A stretch of 64,000 bases of DNA from Rhodococcus sp. SBT000017 (GCF_003688915.1 NZ_REFU01000001.1:2790001-2854000), one strand, 5' to 3'. Positions 54,894 through 63,324 are shown, counted from the stretch's first letter. The notes: generated by a model from the sequence alone, not told the origin. Numbers and translations: made by a program.

Positions 54894-55790
54894 TCACCGC
54901 GGTCGAACCGACCCGCCCAACCCCCGAAGGTCCTTCAGGATGGCCGGGAGCTGACTCATGAGAGATATATGTCCCTCTCCCTCGATCAGATGCGCCTGCG
55001 CGCCGGCAACATTCGCCGCCAGCCATCGAGCGTGCGCGAACGGCACCATCGTGTCGAGGCTGCCCTGCCAGATCGACACCGGAGTCGTGATGCGGCTCGT
55101 ATCGAAACCCCATGGGCGCGTGTGGGTCAGGTCGTCGTCACGCCACCCGACGATGCCTTGACGGCCGGCGGCGTTGACCGACGCGGCGAGATAATTCGTC
55201 AATTCGTCGGTCAGTGCAGCACGGTCGACCGGCGGAGCCAATGCTCCCAATCCTGCCGCCACCTGGTCCGGCGTGACACCGAAGAAACCCTTTCTGACAT
55301 CGAGGAACGTTTCCAGTGCCTCGACACCGGCGAAGACGGCCGTGTACTCGTCGATGTTCTCTTCGGCCATCCCATCGCGAATGTCACCGTCGTACTCAGC
55401 GGCCGGCGCGATCCCGACACAGCAGGCAGCGGCCAGGCAGCGTCCTGGCAGCATCGCAGCACACGCCAGTGCGCGCGGTCCCCCGCCGGACCAGCCGATC
55501 GTTAGGAACTCATCGATCCCGAGGTAGTCGAGCACCGCCGCGGTGTCGACGGCGTCGTCGGCGACCTGGGCAGTGGTGGCACCGTTCGGGCGCGGAGACG
55601 ACGCTCCGTACCCTGGCCGCGAGTAGGAGACGACCCGCAATCCTTGAGCTGCAGCAGCACGTTCGAGGGTCGGGAAAGGCACCGCGCCCTGCGGTGTGCC
55701 ATGGTGGTAGACGAGCGGAAAGGCGTCCGCGGGGCCGGTGTCGAGTACTTCGAGGTTGCGGCCGTCTGTTGTCCGAACGAGGACGGTCAT
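54894..55790 (-). CDS. Alpha/beta hydrolase
   Basis: 298 residues: LVYHHGTPQG (oxyanion region, HG-T as in proline-iminopeptidase-like enzymes), YSRPGYGASS, nucleophile in GWSGGGPRAL, acid in WQGSLDTMVP and His in GEGHISL. Substrate unknown. The ATG at 55790 is 16 bp after the carbamate kinase stop, so it is probably in the same operon; the longer open frame upstream overlaps the kinase and is rejected. 45 bp separate it from the convergent USP gene. Confidence 0.82.
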   Translation of the reverse strand: MTVLVRTTDGRNLEVLDTGPADAFPLVYHHGTPQGAVPFPTLERAAAAQGLRVVSYSRPGYGASSPRPNGATTAQVADDAVDTAAVLDYLGIDEFLTIGWSGGGPRALACAAMLPGRCLAAACCVGIAPAAEYDGDIRDGMAEENIDEYTAVFAGVEALETFLDVRKGFFGVTPDQVAAGLGALAPPVDRAALTDELTNYLAASVNAAGRQGIVGWRDDDLTHTRPWGFDTSRITTPVSIWQGSLDTMVPFAHARWLAANVAGAQAHLIEGEGHISLMSQLPAILKDLRGLGGSVRPR

Positions 55791-55806
55791 CGGCGTTCCG
55801 CCTGGC

Positions 55807-56751
55807 TCATACTGCACGCCGTCCGGCCGCGATGTCCTCGGTTCGACGGTCGAGAACCGTTGTGCCCGATATCCCGTCGAGCACGTTCTGTGCATCGTCG
55901 AGGGCGCCGATGGATGCGAAGTGCCCGGTCGCCCAGGCGAAGGTGCTGCAGGCCTGCACTTTCGGGCCCATCGACTCCGCCGCGAAGGCGGTGGGGTCGA
56001 GTTCGTCGACGTAGACGTTGCCCAGCGGCTCCGCCTGCGCGGTTCCGAAGTGATCGACGACAGCGGGCACATCGGTGAGAATCAGCAGACGATCGGCGTC
56101 GCAATCGAGGGCGATCAGCGTCGCGGTCAGGTCCTTGTCGATGACCGCATCCACTCCGCGCAGCTGTCCAGTCGCTGCCTCGACGACAGGGGCACCGCCG
56201 CCGCCGCCACAGAGTACGACGGAGCCGGCCTGGACCAAGCGCGTGATCGATTCCTGCTCGATCACGCGAATCGGACTGGGCGACGGTACTGTTCGACGCC
56301 ACCCTGTGCCGTCGGGAGCGATGGACCAACCGTGCTCGTCCACTGCGGCGCGGGCCTCGGACTCGGTGTAGACGGCCCCGACGAACGTGGTCGGATCGGA
56401 AAACGCCACATCGTCCGAGTCGACGAGTACCTGCGTGGTCAGGTTGACGATCGGTTTCACGATGCCCGCGTTGCGCAATGCCTGCGACAGCCAGTAACCG
56501 ATCATGCCTTGGCTCTGAGCTCCGACTGCATCCAGCGGGTAAGGGTGCACCAATGCCGCGTGCAAGCTGCTTTCCGGTGCACGTGGATCCACGTGAGGTC
56601 CGTTGCCGAGACAGATGACGACCTCGTGTTCGCGAACGATGGGCGCGAGAGCGATTGCCGCGGAACGAACATGCGCGAGTTGTTCGGCGGTATCGGAGCG
56701 CTCGTCGCAACGAAGCAACGCGTTTCCGCCGACAGCAATGACGATGCGCAT
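55807..56751 (-). CDS. arcC: Carbamate kinase
   Basis: 314 residues of the amino-acid kinase fold: VIAVGGNALL at the N-terminus, LGNGPHV, GAQSQGMIGYWLSQAL, CGGGGGAPV, DAVIDKDL with catalytic Lys, and MGPKVQA near the end. It makes ATP from carbamoyl phosphate. Genes for arginine deiminase and ornithine carbamoyltransferase are not adjacent, so the carbamoyl-phosphate source is open. Its place in the stress island suggests energy supply at low oxygen. The ATG at 56751 begins right at the kinase fold. Confidence 0.9.
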   Translation of the reverse strand: MRIVIAVGGNALLRCDERSDTAEQLAHVRSAAIALAPIVREHEVVICLGNGPHVDPRAPESSLHAALVHPYPLDAVGAQSQGMIGYWLSQALRNAGIVKPIVNLTTQVLVDSDDVAFSDPTTFVGAVYTESEARAAVDEHGWSIAPDGTGWRRTVPSPSPIRVIEQESITRLVQAGSVVLCGGGGGAPVVEAATGQLRGVDAVIDKDLTATLIALDCDADRLLILTDVPAVVDHFGTAQAEPLGNVYVDELDPTAFAAESMGPKVQACSTFAWATGHFASIGALDDAQNVLDGISGTTVLDRRTEDIAAGRRAV

Positions 56752-57091
56752 GTCAGCTACTCACTGCCGTGAAGAGAACTACGCGAGTGATGTGCTTCAG
56801 GTCCATGGTCAACAGGTCTCCTCGTAGCCGGGTGCGGCAGACCGTCGGATCTGCGCACGCCACCAGCGTGCGTGTTGTGACTGCCTCCGGGCCACGGTCG
56901 GATGCCCCCGCACCGCTGCCGAAGGTCCTTTTCTACGAACTCGAGTGGAGCGCGTTCGGAGTCCATGCCGCGGACCCGATATGTCGATCACCTTCGGCCG
57001 TCCCTGTGGGTCGTAAGTCCCTACTCGGCGGCGGACCCGCAGCGCAGAGTGATCATCGAGCAGTCTCCCTCCACGACAAGGACCACCCGGC
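56752..57091. promoter_or_regulatory. Divergent promoter region with DosR-like box
   Basis: 340 bp without a credible gene between the carbamate kinase operon (minus) and the small SHOCT-like gene (plus). It contains GGGTCGTAAGTCCC at 57008-57021 (reverse strand GGGACTTACGACCC), the best DosR-like match seen, 71 bp before the small gene. Nothing else recognisable. Confidence 0.55.
57008..57021. promoter_or_regulatory. DosR-like box before the SHOCT-flavodoxin-usp operon
   Basis: GGGTCGTAAGTCCC is a near-palindrome; the opposite strand reads GGGACTTACGACCC, with the GGGACT half-site and a GNCC second half. Confidence 0.6.
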
Positions 57092-57271
57092 ATGATTCTC
57101 GTTCCTTCACTCGACAGTGCCGGACCCAACACGTTGGAAGAACTGTTCGCCGCGCGATATGCGCGCGGCGACTTGGATCGAGTGCAGTACCTGACACAGA
57201 TGGATGGCCTTGCATTGCGATTCAACCGAACCCGAACCAACACTGACAGGACGTCCACATGCGAATCCTGA
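57092..57271 (+). CDS. 59-residue SHOCT-like small protein
   Basis: ATG at 57092 with AAGGA 8 bp upstream, stop at 57271. Residues 13-38 (NTLEELFAARYARGDLDRVQYLTQM) match the SHOCT pattern: L-x-x-L-x-x-R-Y-A-R-G-x-I/L-D-x-x-x-Y. Such domains are short C-terminal helices of actinobacterial membrane and oligomerising proteins; a stand-alone version is a likely protein-interaction module. It overlaps the flavodoxin-like gene start by 13 bp and so is first gene of a three-gene operon behind the DosR-like box. Confidence 0.6.
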   Translation: MILVPSLDSAGPNTLEELFAARYARGDLDRVQYLTQMDGLALRFNRTRTNTDRTSTCES

Positions 57272-57789
57272 TAGCAACAGCGAGCCGCCACGGTGCCACC
57301 CGAGAGATCGGGCGGTGGCTGGGCTCGAACCTCTCGCACGAACTGTCCAGCGTCGACGGCGCGACGACGATCGATGTTCGTGATGCCTCCGACGTCGACA
57401 GCATTGTCGAGTACGACGCCGCGATCATCGGCAGCGGCGTCTACATGGGCCGATGGCTCCGAGACGCACGCTCACTGATCGCCAGGGAACAGGCCGAACT
57501 GGAGACCATGCCGGTGTGGCTGTTCTCGAGCGGCCCGGTGGACGGCAGTACCCCGGCCGAAACTCAGCCGAAGGAGACGAAAGCCGCCTGGGCGATCGAG
57601 CATCGTGTGTTCGGAGGCAAACTGGACCACTCGAAGTTGTCACGCTTCGAGCGTGCGGTCGTTCGGCTGATCAAGGCTGCGGACGGCGACAGCAGATCAC
57701 CCGCAGATGTTGCCCGATGGGCCGAAGACATCAGCGGAATCCTCACCGAACGACTGGTGCCCTCACCCGAGAAAGGCCGATCTTCATGA
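57259..57789 (+). CDS. Flavodoxin-domain protein (HemG-like)
   Basis: 176 residues. ILIATASRHGATREI is an FMN phosphate loop, and AAIIGSGVYMGRWL and VWLFSSGPVDGS form the other flavin contacts, as in flavodoxin_5/protoporphyrinogen-oxidase-like proteins. It may act as a low-potential electron carrier or oxidoreductase. The ATG follows ACAGGACG. Its stop overlaps the USP ATG (ATGA). A second protein of this type is encoded at 62812-63324. Confidence 0.82.
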   Translation: MRILIATASRHGATREIGRWLGSNLSHELSSVDGATTIDVRDASDVDSIVEYDAAIIGSGVYMGRWLRDARSLIAREQAELETMPVWLFSSGPVDGSTPAETQPKETKAAWAIEHRVFGGKLDHSKLSRFERAVVRLIKAADGDSRSPADVARWAEDISGILTERLVPSPEKGRSS

Positions 57790-58229
57790 CCGCTACCGAG
57801 CCGACCGGCCGCCCGATTGTGGTGGGGGTCGATGGATCACCTTCCTCGATCCTTGCCCTGCAACGTGCGCAGCATTTGGCCGCTGCCTTGTCGACCACGC
57901 TGGAAGCAATCCATGTCTGGCAGTACCAGCCGTACATGGACACCGGCTATGTGATCGAGGTCGAGCCCGCGAAGAACGCCGAGACGATTCTCGCCGAGGC
58001 TACGGCTGCTGCATTCGGCCCCGATCTCCCCGCAGGTCTGAAACAGCTGGCGAGGCAGGGTTCTGCGGCGAAGGTTCTACTCGAAGCCAGCCATGACGCC
58101 GAGATTCTCGTTGTCGGAAGCCGCGGTCACGGCGGCTTCGTCGGACTGCTTCTCGGTTCTGTCAGCTCGCAATGTGCCGAACATGCCCACTGCCCAGTGC
58201 TTGTGGTTCATTCGAGGGATCATCTCTAG
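57786..58229 (+). CDS. Universal stress protein, single UspA domain
   Basis: 147 residues, one domain: RPIVVGVDGSPSSILALQRA at the start and GSRGHGGFVGLLLGSVSSQ as ATP loop, ending HCPVLVVH. It is the only single-domain USP in the island and must dimerise to form the usual fold. The ATG at 57786 overlaps the flavodoxin-like stop by 4 bp; longer in-frame starts lie inside that gene. Confidence 0.87.
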   Translation: MTATEPTGRPIVVGVDGSPSSILALQRAQHLAAALSTTLEAIHVWQYQPYMDTGYVIEVEPAKNAETILAEATAAAFGPDLPAGLKQLARQGSAAKVLLEASHDAEILVVGSRGHGGFVGLLLGSVSSQCAEHAHCPVLVVHSRDHL

Positions 58230-58269
58230 TCCGGGCACCACCGGGGCGATCCCATCGCATATCGCCACG

Positions 58270-58668
58270 GTGGCAGTCGCATCCGCTTTGATTCGAGTAC
58301 GAGAACTGTCGCGATCGATCGACTTCTACTGTTCGGTGTTCGAGTTCACCGTCTCGATCAAGGAGGAGGACGCAGCTCTTCTATTGGCCCGAAACGGTTT
58401 TCAGATCTACCTGCACGCGGATCCGATGTCCGTGCAGCGACCGATAGGAGCTCTCGGCGTCAACGAGATCATGTGGTCTGCCCAGCGCATGGAGTCGCTC
58501 AACGAAATGGGTGCTCGGCTCCGGGAGTGGTATCCGTCGACGTTCGCGCACAGTGAGGGCGGCGTCAGCTACGTCGACGGCTGTGACCCGGATGGAAACC
58601 GAGTACTGGTCGCGTATCCCAGCCCATTGGGGTTGCCGCGCAGCGTCATTGCCCATCGCTTTCGCTGA
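58270..58668 (+). CDS. VOC/glyoxalase-like protein
   Basis: 132 residues with the two beta-alpha-beta-beta-beta halves of the VOC fold: SALIRVRELSRSIDFYCSVFEF, then LLLARNGFQIYLH, and the closing DGCDPDGNRVLVAYPSP. Metal ligands are not obvious: the usual late Glu is replaced in RVLVAY, so it may be a binding protein (bleomycin-resistance type) rather than an enzyme. GTG at 58270 is the best start by similarity, but no good ribosome site is visible. Confidence 0.65.
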   Translation: MAVASALIRVRELSRSIDFYCSVFEFTVSIKEEDAALLLARNGFQIYLHADPMSVQRPIGALGVNEIMWSAQRMESLNEMGARLREWYPSTFAHSEGGVSYVDGCDPDGNRVLVAYPSPLGLPRSVIAHRFR

Positions 58669-58690
58669 GCAGTCGATCGGCCGCGGAAAT

Positions 58691-59290
58691 TCACGGTAGC
58701 CGAGGCGGAAACCAGCCGCGGGCATCGCGCAGGGTGCGGCCGGCCTCGGCGACAGTAGACCGATTCGATCGCTCGGCGAGTCTGCCCAATTCGGTACGCG
58801 CTTCGGCAACCGTGCGGCCGCTTGCAACGAGAACACCGATTGCCTGATTCACCTCGCTCACATCGGCAAGAAGGCGCGGGTCGGCGGGTACGAAGTCGGT
58901 TCCGCCGCTGCGGACCAGATGTCGGTCCAGCACAGCCGAACCCTCCGATAGCCCGAGCGCGAAGCCCACATCCGCTGCGAAGTCGACAAGTGCTCCGGCT
59001 GTACCGGACAGGATCAGCAGTTGTCTGGCCGAAGGCGAATCCGGAAGACCCGCGAGGGTGAATTCGAGCGACGATGCAACGACCCCCTGATGCGGGCGGC
59101 TCGTCGCTATCGAAACGTCGAACCGTTCACCGTCGACGATCAGGGTCAGGGTGATCGAGACGACAGCCGAGACGGCCACATCGATGTCGGCTGCCAACTG
59201 CCTCGCCAAGCGCGCGAGATCGACGGTCGAGTTGTCCAGTGATTCGGTCAGCGTCGCAAGATCGTCCAGTAATCGAGGCTGAAGTTCCAT
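58691..59290 (-). CDS. ANTAR-domain regulator with degenerate sensor domain
   Basis: 199 residues. The C-terminal ~55 residues form an ANTAR RNA-binding domain (VNQAIGVLVASGRTVAEARTELGRLAERSNRSTVAEAGRTL). The N-terminal ~130 residues look like a divergent GAF domain (DIDVAVSAVVSITLTLIVDGERFDVSIA). ANTAR proteins act by binding RNA hairpins to prevent termination. The ATG at 59290 is preferred to the TTG at 59344. It lies directly downstream of a second GAF-ANTAR gene on the same strand. Confidence 0.78.
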   Translation of the reverse strand: MELQPRLLDDLATLTESLDNSTVDLARLARQLAADIDVAVSAVVSITLTLIVDGERFDVSIATSRPHQGVVASSLEFTLAGLPDSPSARQLLILSGTAGALVDFAADVGFALGLSEGSAVLDRHLVRSGGTDFVPADPRLLADVSEVNQAIGVLVASGRTVAEARTELGRLAERSNRSTVAEAGRTLRDARGWFPPRLP

Positions 59291-59428
59291 CGAGAATCCA
59301 GGTGCGGCCCGATCGCCTGTTCGATTCTTCCGATTCACCCGCAACGTCGTGCCCGGGTGGATATGCCAGCGCGAGGAAAAGTCGGACTCGATTCCTCGGA
59401 ATGCGCGTGCGACCTGAACGCTACGCCC

Positions 59429-60159
59429 TTATCTGCGCGAACGGGAGCGGGCTGCCTTCATCGCCTCGCCCACGATGGACTCAGCGACCACTGCGACCTT
59501 CTTGTGTTCGCTCTGGCTCAGTGATCGGAGTTTGTCGTACCCTTCGGTGCCGGTGCATCCACTTCGGCTGATCAGCACCCCGATCGCCTGGTCTATCACC
59601 GCCCGACTGTTCAGTGCCCTCTCCAGTTGCTCGGTGAGCCGGGCAGCACTGGCCAGTGCGCGCGCGTTCTGCACCGAGATCGCAGCCGGTACCGCGAACA
59701 GTTCGCCCAACTCGGCAGCGCGGGCATCGAATGCATCGGGCCGGTGCGCGTAGACATTCATCGCACCGAGCACACCGCCTGCGGTGATCAGCGGCAGAGA
59801 CAACACGCTGTGCACTCCCAACCGACCGACCTTCGGACCGAACTCCGGCCACTGCGGATCGGTTTCGAGTGAACCCGATCGAACGGTGATGCCCTCTGCA
59901 GCTGCCGTGATGCAGGGGCCCTGGCCGAGTCCGTACTGGATGTCGTCGACGACACGGACGAAATCTGCACTCGCGACAATCGTGTCGGGGCGGCCGGATG
60001 CAGGAGCGTCAATCCGGCACCGTCCGCACCGGGAATGGCCCGAACAGCGAATTCCGCCACGTGAGAGAGGGTGTCGGACAGAGACAGATTGGTCATGGAC
60101 AGCTTGCTCAGGTCGGCCAGGCTCGACCTGAGATCGTCTTCGTGTTCGTCGGTGTTCAT
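59429..60159 (-). pseudogene. GAF-ANTAR regulator split by a frameshift
   Basis: The first part, from ATG 60159 (GTG 60162 also possible), reads MNTDEHEDDLRSSLADLSKL and reaches GADGAGLTLL near 60003. The rest of the GAF domain continues in another frame (SGRPDTIVASADFVRVVDDI) down to the ANTAR domain (VIDQAIGVLISRSGC) and the stop at 59429. One base appears to be missing near 59998-60003. Joined, it would be a normal protein of ~243 residues. It is either a sequencing error, a recent mutation or programmed slippage; no slippery run is visible at the site. Confidence 0.8.
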
Positions 60160-60230
60160 CACTGCTCACTCCGTTGTGGGCACACATACCTTTCGGGTAT
60201 GCGCCTGCCCACCCCGACCTTACGGCCTCA

Positions 60231-60250
60231 CCGAACGGCGAATCGTTCGG
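60231..60250 (-). terminator. Hairpin downstream of the alcohol dehydrogenase gene
   Basis: CCGAACG (60231-60237) pairs with CGTTCGG (60244-60250) across GCGAAT. It lies 49 bp upstream in coordinates of, and so after, the stop of the dehydrogenase on the minus strand. Confidence 0.4.
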
Positions 60251-60298
60251 CCGAAGGGAACACCGCGGTCAGCCCCGCAGTGACCGACGATGTCGAGT

Positions 60299-61309
60299 TC
60301 AGAACTCGAAGACCTGACGAGCGGTGACGCGGCCACCCATGAGGTCGTCGAAGCACTCGTTCACTTCGTCCAATTTGCGTGAGACGGCAGATACCGTGGT
60401 CCGCCCGGCCTCGTGCAGTGCGAACACTTCACGCAGGTCCTTTCGGGTACCGACGATCGAACCGAGGACGGAAATTCCGCCGACGACCGTCTCGAAGATC
60501 GGGACCGGGAACACACCGTGAGCGGGCATCGAGACGCACACCAGTCGGCCGCCGCGGCGAAGCGAACGGAAGGCCTGATCGAACACGCTCGGGATCACGG
60601 CCAACACGATGGCCACATCGGCTCCGCCGAGTGCCTTGATCTCCTCGACGGGATCGACCTTCGACGAGTTGACGGTGTGATCGGCACCGAGTTCACGAGC
60701 AAGTTCGAGCTTGTCGTCCTCGATGTCCACTGCAGTGACGAATCCGCCGGCGATCTTGGCGTACTGCACGGCCATGTGTCCCAATCCACCGACACCGAAT
60801 ATCGCAACGCGTTGAGCCGGTGCTACCCCGCCGACCTTCACGGCCTTGTAAGTGGTGACGCCGGCACACGTCAACGGGGCTGCATCGAACGAGGAGATGC
60901 TGTCGGGCACGCGAACGACGTATCGCGCATGTGCCACAGCGTATTCGGCGTACGCGCCGTCGATGGAGTAGCCGCTGTTCTGCTGCTTCTCGCACAGCGT
61001 CTCCCATCCGGACACGCAGTGATCGCATTCCCCGCACGCAGACCCGAGCCACGCGATCGCAACGCGTTCGCCGATTCGACTTGCATCGACCTGCGATCCC
61101 ACTGCCTCGATCACGCCGATACCCTCGTGTCCCGGAACGAACGGAAGAGTCGGCTTCGCAGGCCAATCACCCTGCGCCGCATGAATATCGGTGTGGCACA
61201 CCCCGCATGTCTCCATCTTCACGAGCACCTGCTCGGGTGCGGGTGTCGGGATCGGGATGTCCTTGACGACCAGAGGCCCGCCGAACTCGGTGACGACTGC
61301 AGCTTTCAT
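60299..61309 (-). CDS. adhP: Zinc-dependent alcohol dehydrogenase (AdhP-like)
   Basis: 336 residues. Catalytic zinc ligands in CGVCHTD and GHEGIG, structural zinc in CGECDHCVSGWETLC, and the NAD loop GVGGLGHMAV. It oxidises primary alcohols or reduces aldehydes with NAD(H). In an energy-limited cell it could dispose of NADH. The ATG at 61309 follows GGAGGA with 7-bp spacing; the longer frame upstream is not conserved. DosR-like boxes lie 94 and 167 bp upstream. Confidence 0.9.
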   Translation of the reverse strand: MKAAVVTEFGGPLVVKDIPIPTPAPEQVLVKMETCGVCHTDIHAAQGDWPAKPTLPFVPGHEGIGVIEAVGSQVDASRIGERVAIAWLGSACGECDHCVSGWETLCEKQQNSGYSIDGAYAEYAVAHARYVVRVPDSISSFDAAPLTCAGVTTYKAVKVGGVAPAQRVAIFGVGGLGHMAVQYAKIAGGFVTAVDIEDDKLELARELGADHTVNSSKVDPVEEIKALGGADVAIVLAVIPSVFDQAFRSLRRGGRLVCVSMPAHGVFPVPIFETVVGGISVLGSIVGTRKDLREVFALHEAGRTTVSAVSRKLDEVNECFDDLMGGRVTARQVFEF

Positions 61310-61402
61310 GGTGAGTTCCTCCAACTGTGCAAACCGTGCCGTTCTCGACGCTCGAGCGATGCACTGATGTCGATCATGGCGACTACTGCATACTCGGATG
61401 TA

Positions 61403-61417
61403 GGGCCGGAAGTCACC
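61403..61417. promoter_or_regulatory. DosR-like box between adhP and DUF1003 gene
   Basis: GGGCCGGAAGTCACC (reverse strand GGTGACTTCCGGCCC) has one change in the GGGACT half-site. A degenerate second copy ending GATCCC lies 21 bp on. Confidence 0.45.
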
Positions 61418-61475
61418 GAGGAGCGAGGACAGATCCCGGTTTGTCGGTTGGCGGGCGAAGTTCCCGCCCATCGTG

Positions 61476-61488
61476 GTCTTTCGTCCCT
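61476..61488. promoter_or_regulatory. Second DosR-like box before the DUF1003-usp operon
   Basis: GGTCTTTCGTCCC (reverse strand GGGACGAAAGACC) keeps GGGAC and GACC. It is 77 bp before the DUF1003 start. An inverted repeat GGCGGG (61451-61456) with CCCGCC (61464-61469) lies just upstream. Confidence 0.4.
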
Positions 61489-61564
61489 GGTGCGCACCGT
61501 CCGCGCGGGACACACTGATGCTCATGACCGCTGCTGCCCATCACGAACCGAACACCTGCGGCCC

Positions 61565-61975
61565 ATGACTCTGTGGCGCAAACACCCGGGCGTCCGTACC
61601 GGCGACGCACTGACCACCGGTGAACGAGCTGCGGACTACGTCAGAAACGGAATGGGCTCATGGCCGTTCGTCTACTTCTTCCTGGGACTGATGGCGCTCT
61701 GGGCCGTATACAACAAGAGCGACGGCTTCGATCCGTACCCCTTCATTCTGCTCAACCTGTTCCTCTCCATGATCGCAGGACTCCAGGGCGCGATTCTGCT
61801 GATCTCGGCGAAGCGTGCCGACTCGGTGAGCAGCGAGGTTGCAGTGCACACTCTCTCGAATACGGCACTGCTGCAGGAGATGATCGAGGCGAACACGATC
61901 CTGACCGAATCCGTGGCGCAGTTGGCGTCGGAGATCCACGAGCATGTCTGCCCGTCCGCGGTGCGGTCACGATGA
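61565..61975 (+). CDS. DUF1003 family membrane protein
   Basis: 136 residues with two membrane helices (about 28-48 and 60-80) around the family signature GFDPYPFILLNLFLS, then a Gln/Glu-rich helical tail (LQEMIEANTILTESV). Function of DUF1003 is unknown. The ATG at 61565 is chosen because similarity begins there; the much longer open frame upstream is antisense to adhP. Its stop overlaps the ATG of a USP gene (ATGA), linking it to the stress regulon. Confidence 0.8.
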   Translation: MTLWRKHPGVRTGDALTTGERAADYVRNGMGSWPFVYFFLGLMALWAVYNKSDGFDPYPFILLNLFLSMIAGLQGAILLISAKRADSVSSEVAVHTLSNTALLQEMIEANTILTESVAQLASEIHEHVCPSAVRSR

Positions 61976-62844
61976 CCGAGGCCGAACACACGCAGCGCGG
62001 ATTCTGGTCACGGACCGGCTTGGGTGACATTGCCGTCGGCATCGACGGATCCGACGCATCCCGAGGTGCGAGCAGGTGGGCGGCCGATCTTGCCCATGTC
62101 ACGAACGCCCGAATTCGGCTTGTTCATGCTCTGCAGCAACACCTCTCGCATGCCGATACCGATCGCGAGAAGTACGATTCGGAGAATCGCGTAGCGGGCC
62201 GTCGACTCCTGCGCTCGGCCCGCGCCGAAATTCACGGCGTCGATCCCGATGTCGTGGTCGACTCGATTCTGTCCGGCTCGCCCATCGCCAGGTTCCTCGG
62301 CTCGGTCTCGATGACCGCCGATCTGGCGGTCATCGGCGGGCATCGATCAGGCCCACTCAGCGATGTCCTGTTCGGTTACAAGTCAACCCGTATCGTTGCG
62401 GAGTCGGACTGCCCGGTTGTCGTCTGGCGACCTCACTCCGCTGCCGCGAGCAGGAGGCCTGCCGTGGTGGTGGGCGTCGACGATTCGGAGTCCTGCACCA
62501 GGGCGACCGACGGAGCGTTCTGGTTCGCCCACACCCTCGGACTTCCACTGACAGCAATCCATCTCGATTCGCATCACCGTGGTCCGAATGCCGGCCATGA
62601 CCGTCCACCGCTCGACCGGCTCGAGAAGAGGATCGCGCCCGCCGCTTCCAGGTTCACCGATGTCACAGTGCACCTGCACTGCATCGAGTCCTCTGCCGAG
62701 CACGCGCTCGTTCGCGCTTCGGCGTCGGCGCAGCTGGTTGTCGTCGGAAGCCGCGGTTTGGGACCGATTACCGGGCCGCTCCTCGGATCGATCGGGCAGT
62801 CGCTCGTGCACTCATCGCACTGCCCTGTTCTCGTGGTCCACTGA
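61972..62844 (+). CDS. Universal stress protein, two UspA domains
   Basis: 290 residues. Domain 1: DIAVGIDGSDASRGASRWA to GGHRSGPLSDVLFGYKS, a modified ATP loop. Domain 2: AVVVGVDDSESCTRATDGAF to GSRGLGPITGPLLGSIGQS, a complete loop. Hence nucleotide may bind in one half only. The ATG overlaps the DUF1003 stop. The last 33 bp are antisense to the convergent flavodoxin-like gene. Confidence 0.86.
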   Translation: MTEAEHTQRGFWSRTGLGDIAVGIDGSDASRGASRWAADLAHVTNARIRLVHALQQHLSHADTDREKYDSENRVAGRRLLRSARAEIHGVDPDVVVDSILSGSPIARFLGSVSMTADLAVIGGHRSGPLSDVLFGYKSTRIVAESDCPVVVWRPHSAAASRRPAVVVGVDDSESCTRATDGAFWFAHTLGLPLTAIHLDSHHRGPNAGHDRPPLDRLEKRIAPAASRFTDVTVHLHCIESSAEHALVRASASAQLVVVGSRGLGPITGPLLGSIGQSLVHSSHCPVLVVH

Positions 62845-63324
62845 GGCGAGGCAAGCCAGTATGTCTCGTGCCCAGTTGCATACTCGAATCCAGTCGCGGA
62901 AGTCCCCTTCGGCGGCACCGGACGAGGCGAACACCAACTGCTCACCGTGCGACAGCTCTGCCACATCGAGCTTGCCAGGAAATGTGCAGTGCGAGAATGC
63001 ATTCAAGGCCGCAGTTGCTCGCGCCGCATCGGACGTGTCGTTGACAGGCCTGTCCAACGAATGCAACGGTCCGCAGGAGAACAGCCATACGGGCGGATGC
63101 GGCTTGTCGGACAACCGTGCGACCAGGTCGTTGACCATCGGAATCCATCGATTGCCGTAGACGGCACTGCCGATCACCAGAGCGTCGTAGTCATCCACTT
63201 CGAGTACGGAATCCGGTGTGCGCACATCGACGTGCGCACAGCCATGCGCGAACACCAACGCCATTTCTTGTCCGAGTGTCGCAGTCGCTCCGTGGCGACC
63301 GGCGGTGGAGACAAGTATTCTCAT
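62812..63324 (-). CDS. Flavodoxin-domain protein (HemG-like)
   Basis: 170 residues, same family as the protein at 57259: ILVSTAGRHGATATL (FMN loop), ALVIGSAVYGNRW and VWLFSCGPLHS. Sequence differs enough to be an old duplicate. Its ATG at 63324 overlaps the stop of the membrane-protein gene upstream (ATGA), so the two are coupled. Electron donor or acceptor unknown. Confidence 0.82.
   Translation of the reverse strand: MRILVSTAGRHGATATLGQEMALVFAHGCAHVDVRTPDSVLEVDDYDALVIGSAVYGNRWIPMVNDLVARLSDKPHPPVWLFSCGPLHSLDRPVNDTSDAARATAALNAFSHCTFPGKLDVAELSHGEQLVFASSGAAEGDFRDWIRVCNWARDILACLASVDHENRAVR

Noticed and set aside
58236..58255. Possible DosR box (CTAGTCCGGGC) before the VOC gene
   Set aside because: Only a six-base half-site resembles the pattern and no second half follows.
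59372..59398. Inverted repeat CGAGGAA/TTCCTCG between the ANTAR genes as an ANTAR target RNA
   Set aside because: The 13-base loop does not fit the paired six-base-loop hairpins known for ANTAR targets.
60185..60201. Dyad CATACC-N5-GGTATG before the frameshifted GAF-ANTAR gene as a copper operator
   Set aside because: Arms end as CsoR sites do but lack the G/C tract of the two strong copies, and no copper gene is adjacent; kept only as an unexplained small inverted repeat.
60413..61564. Upstream extension of the DUF1003 frame
   Set aside because: It is antisense to the conserved alcohol dehydrogenase and has no similarity pattern of its own.
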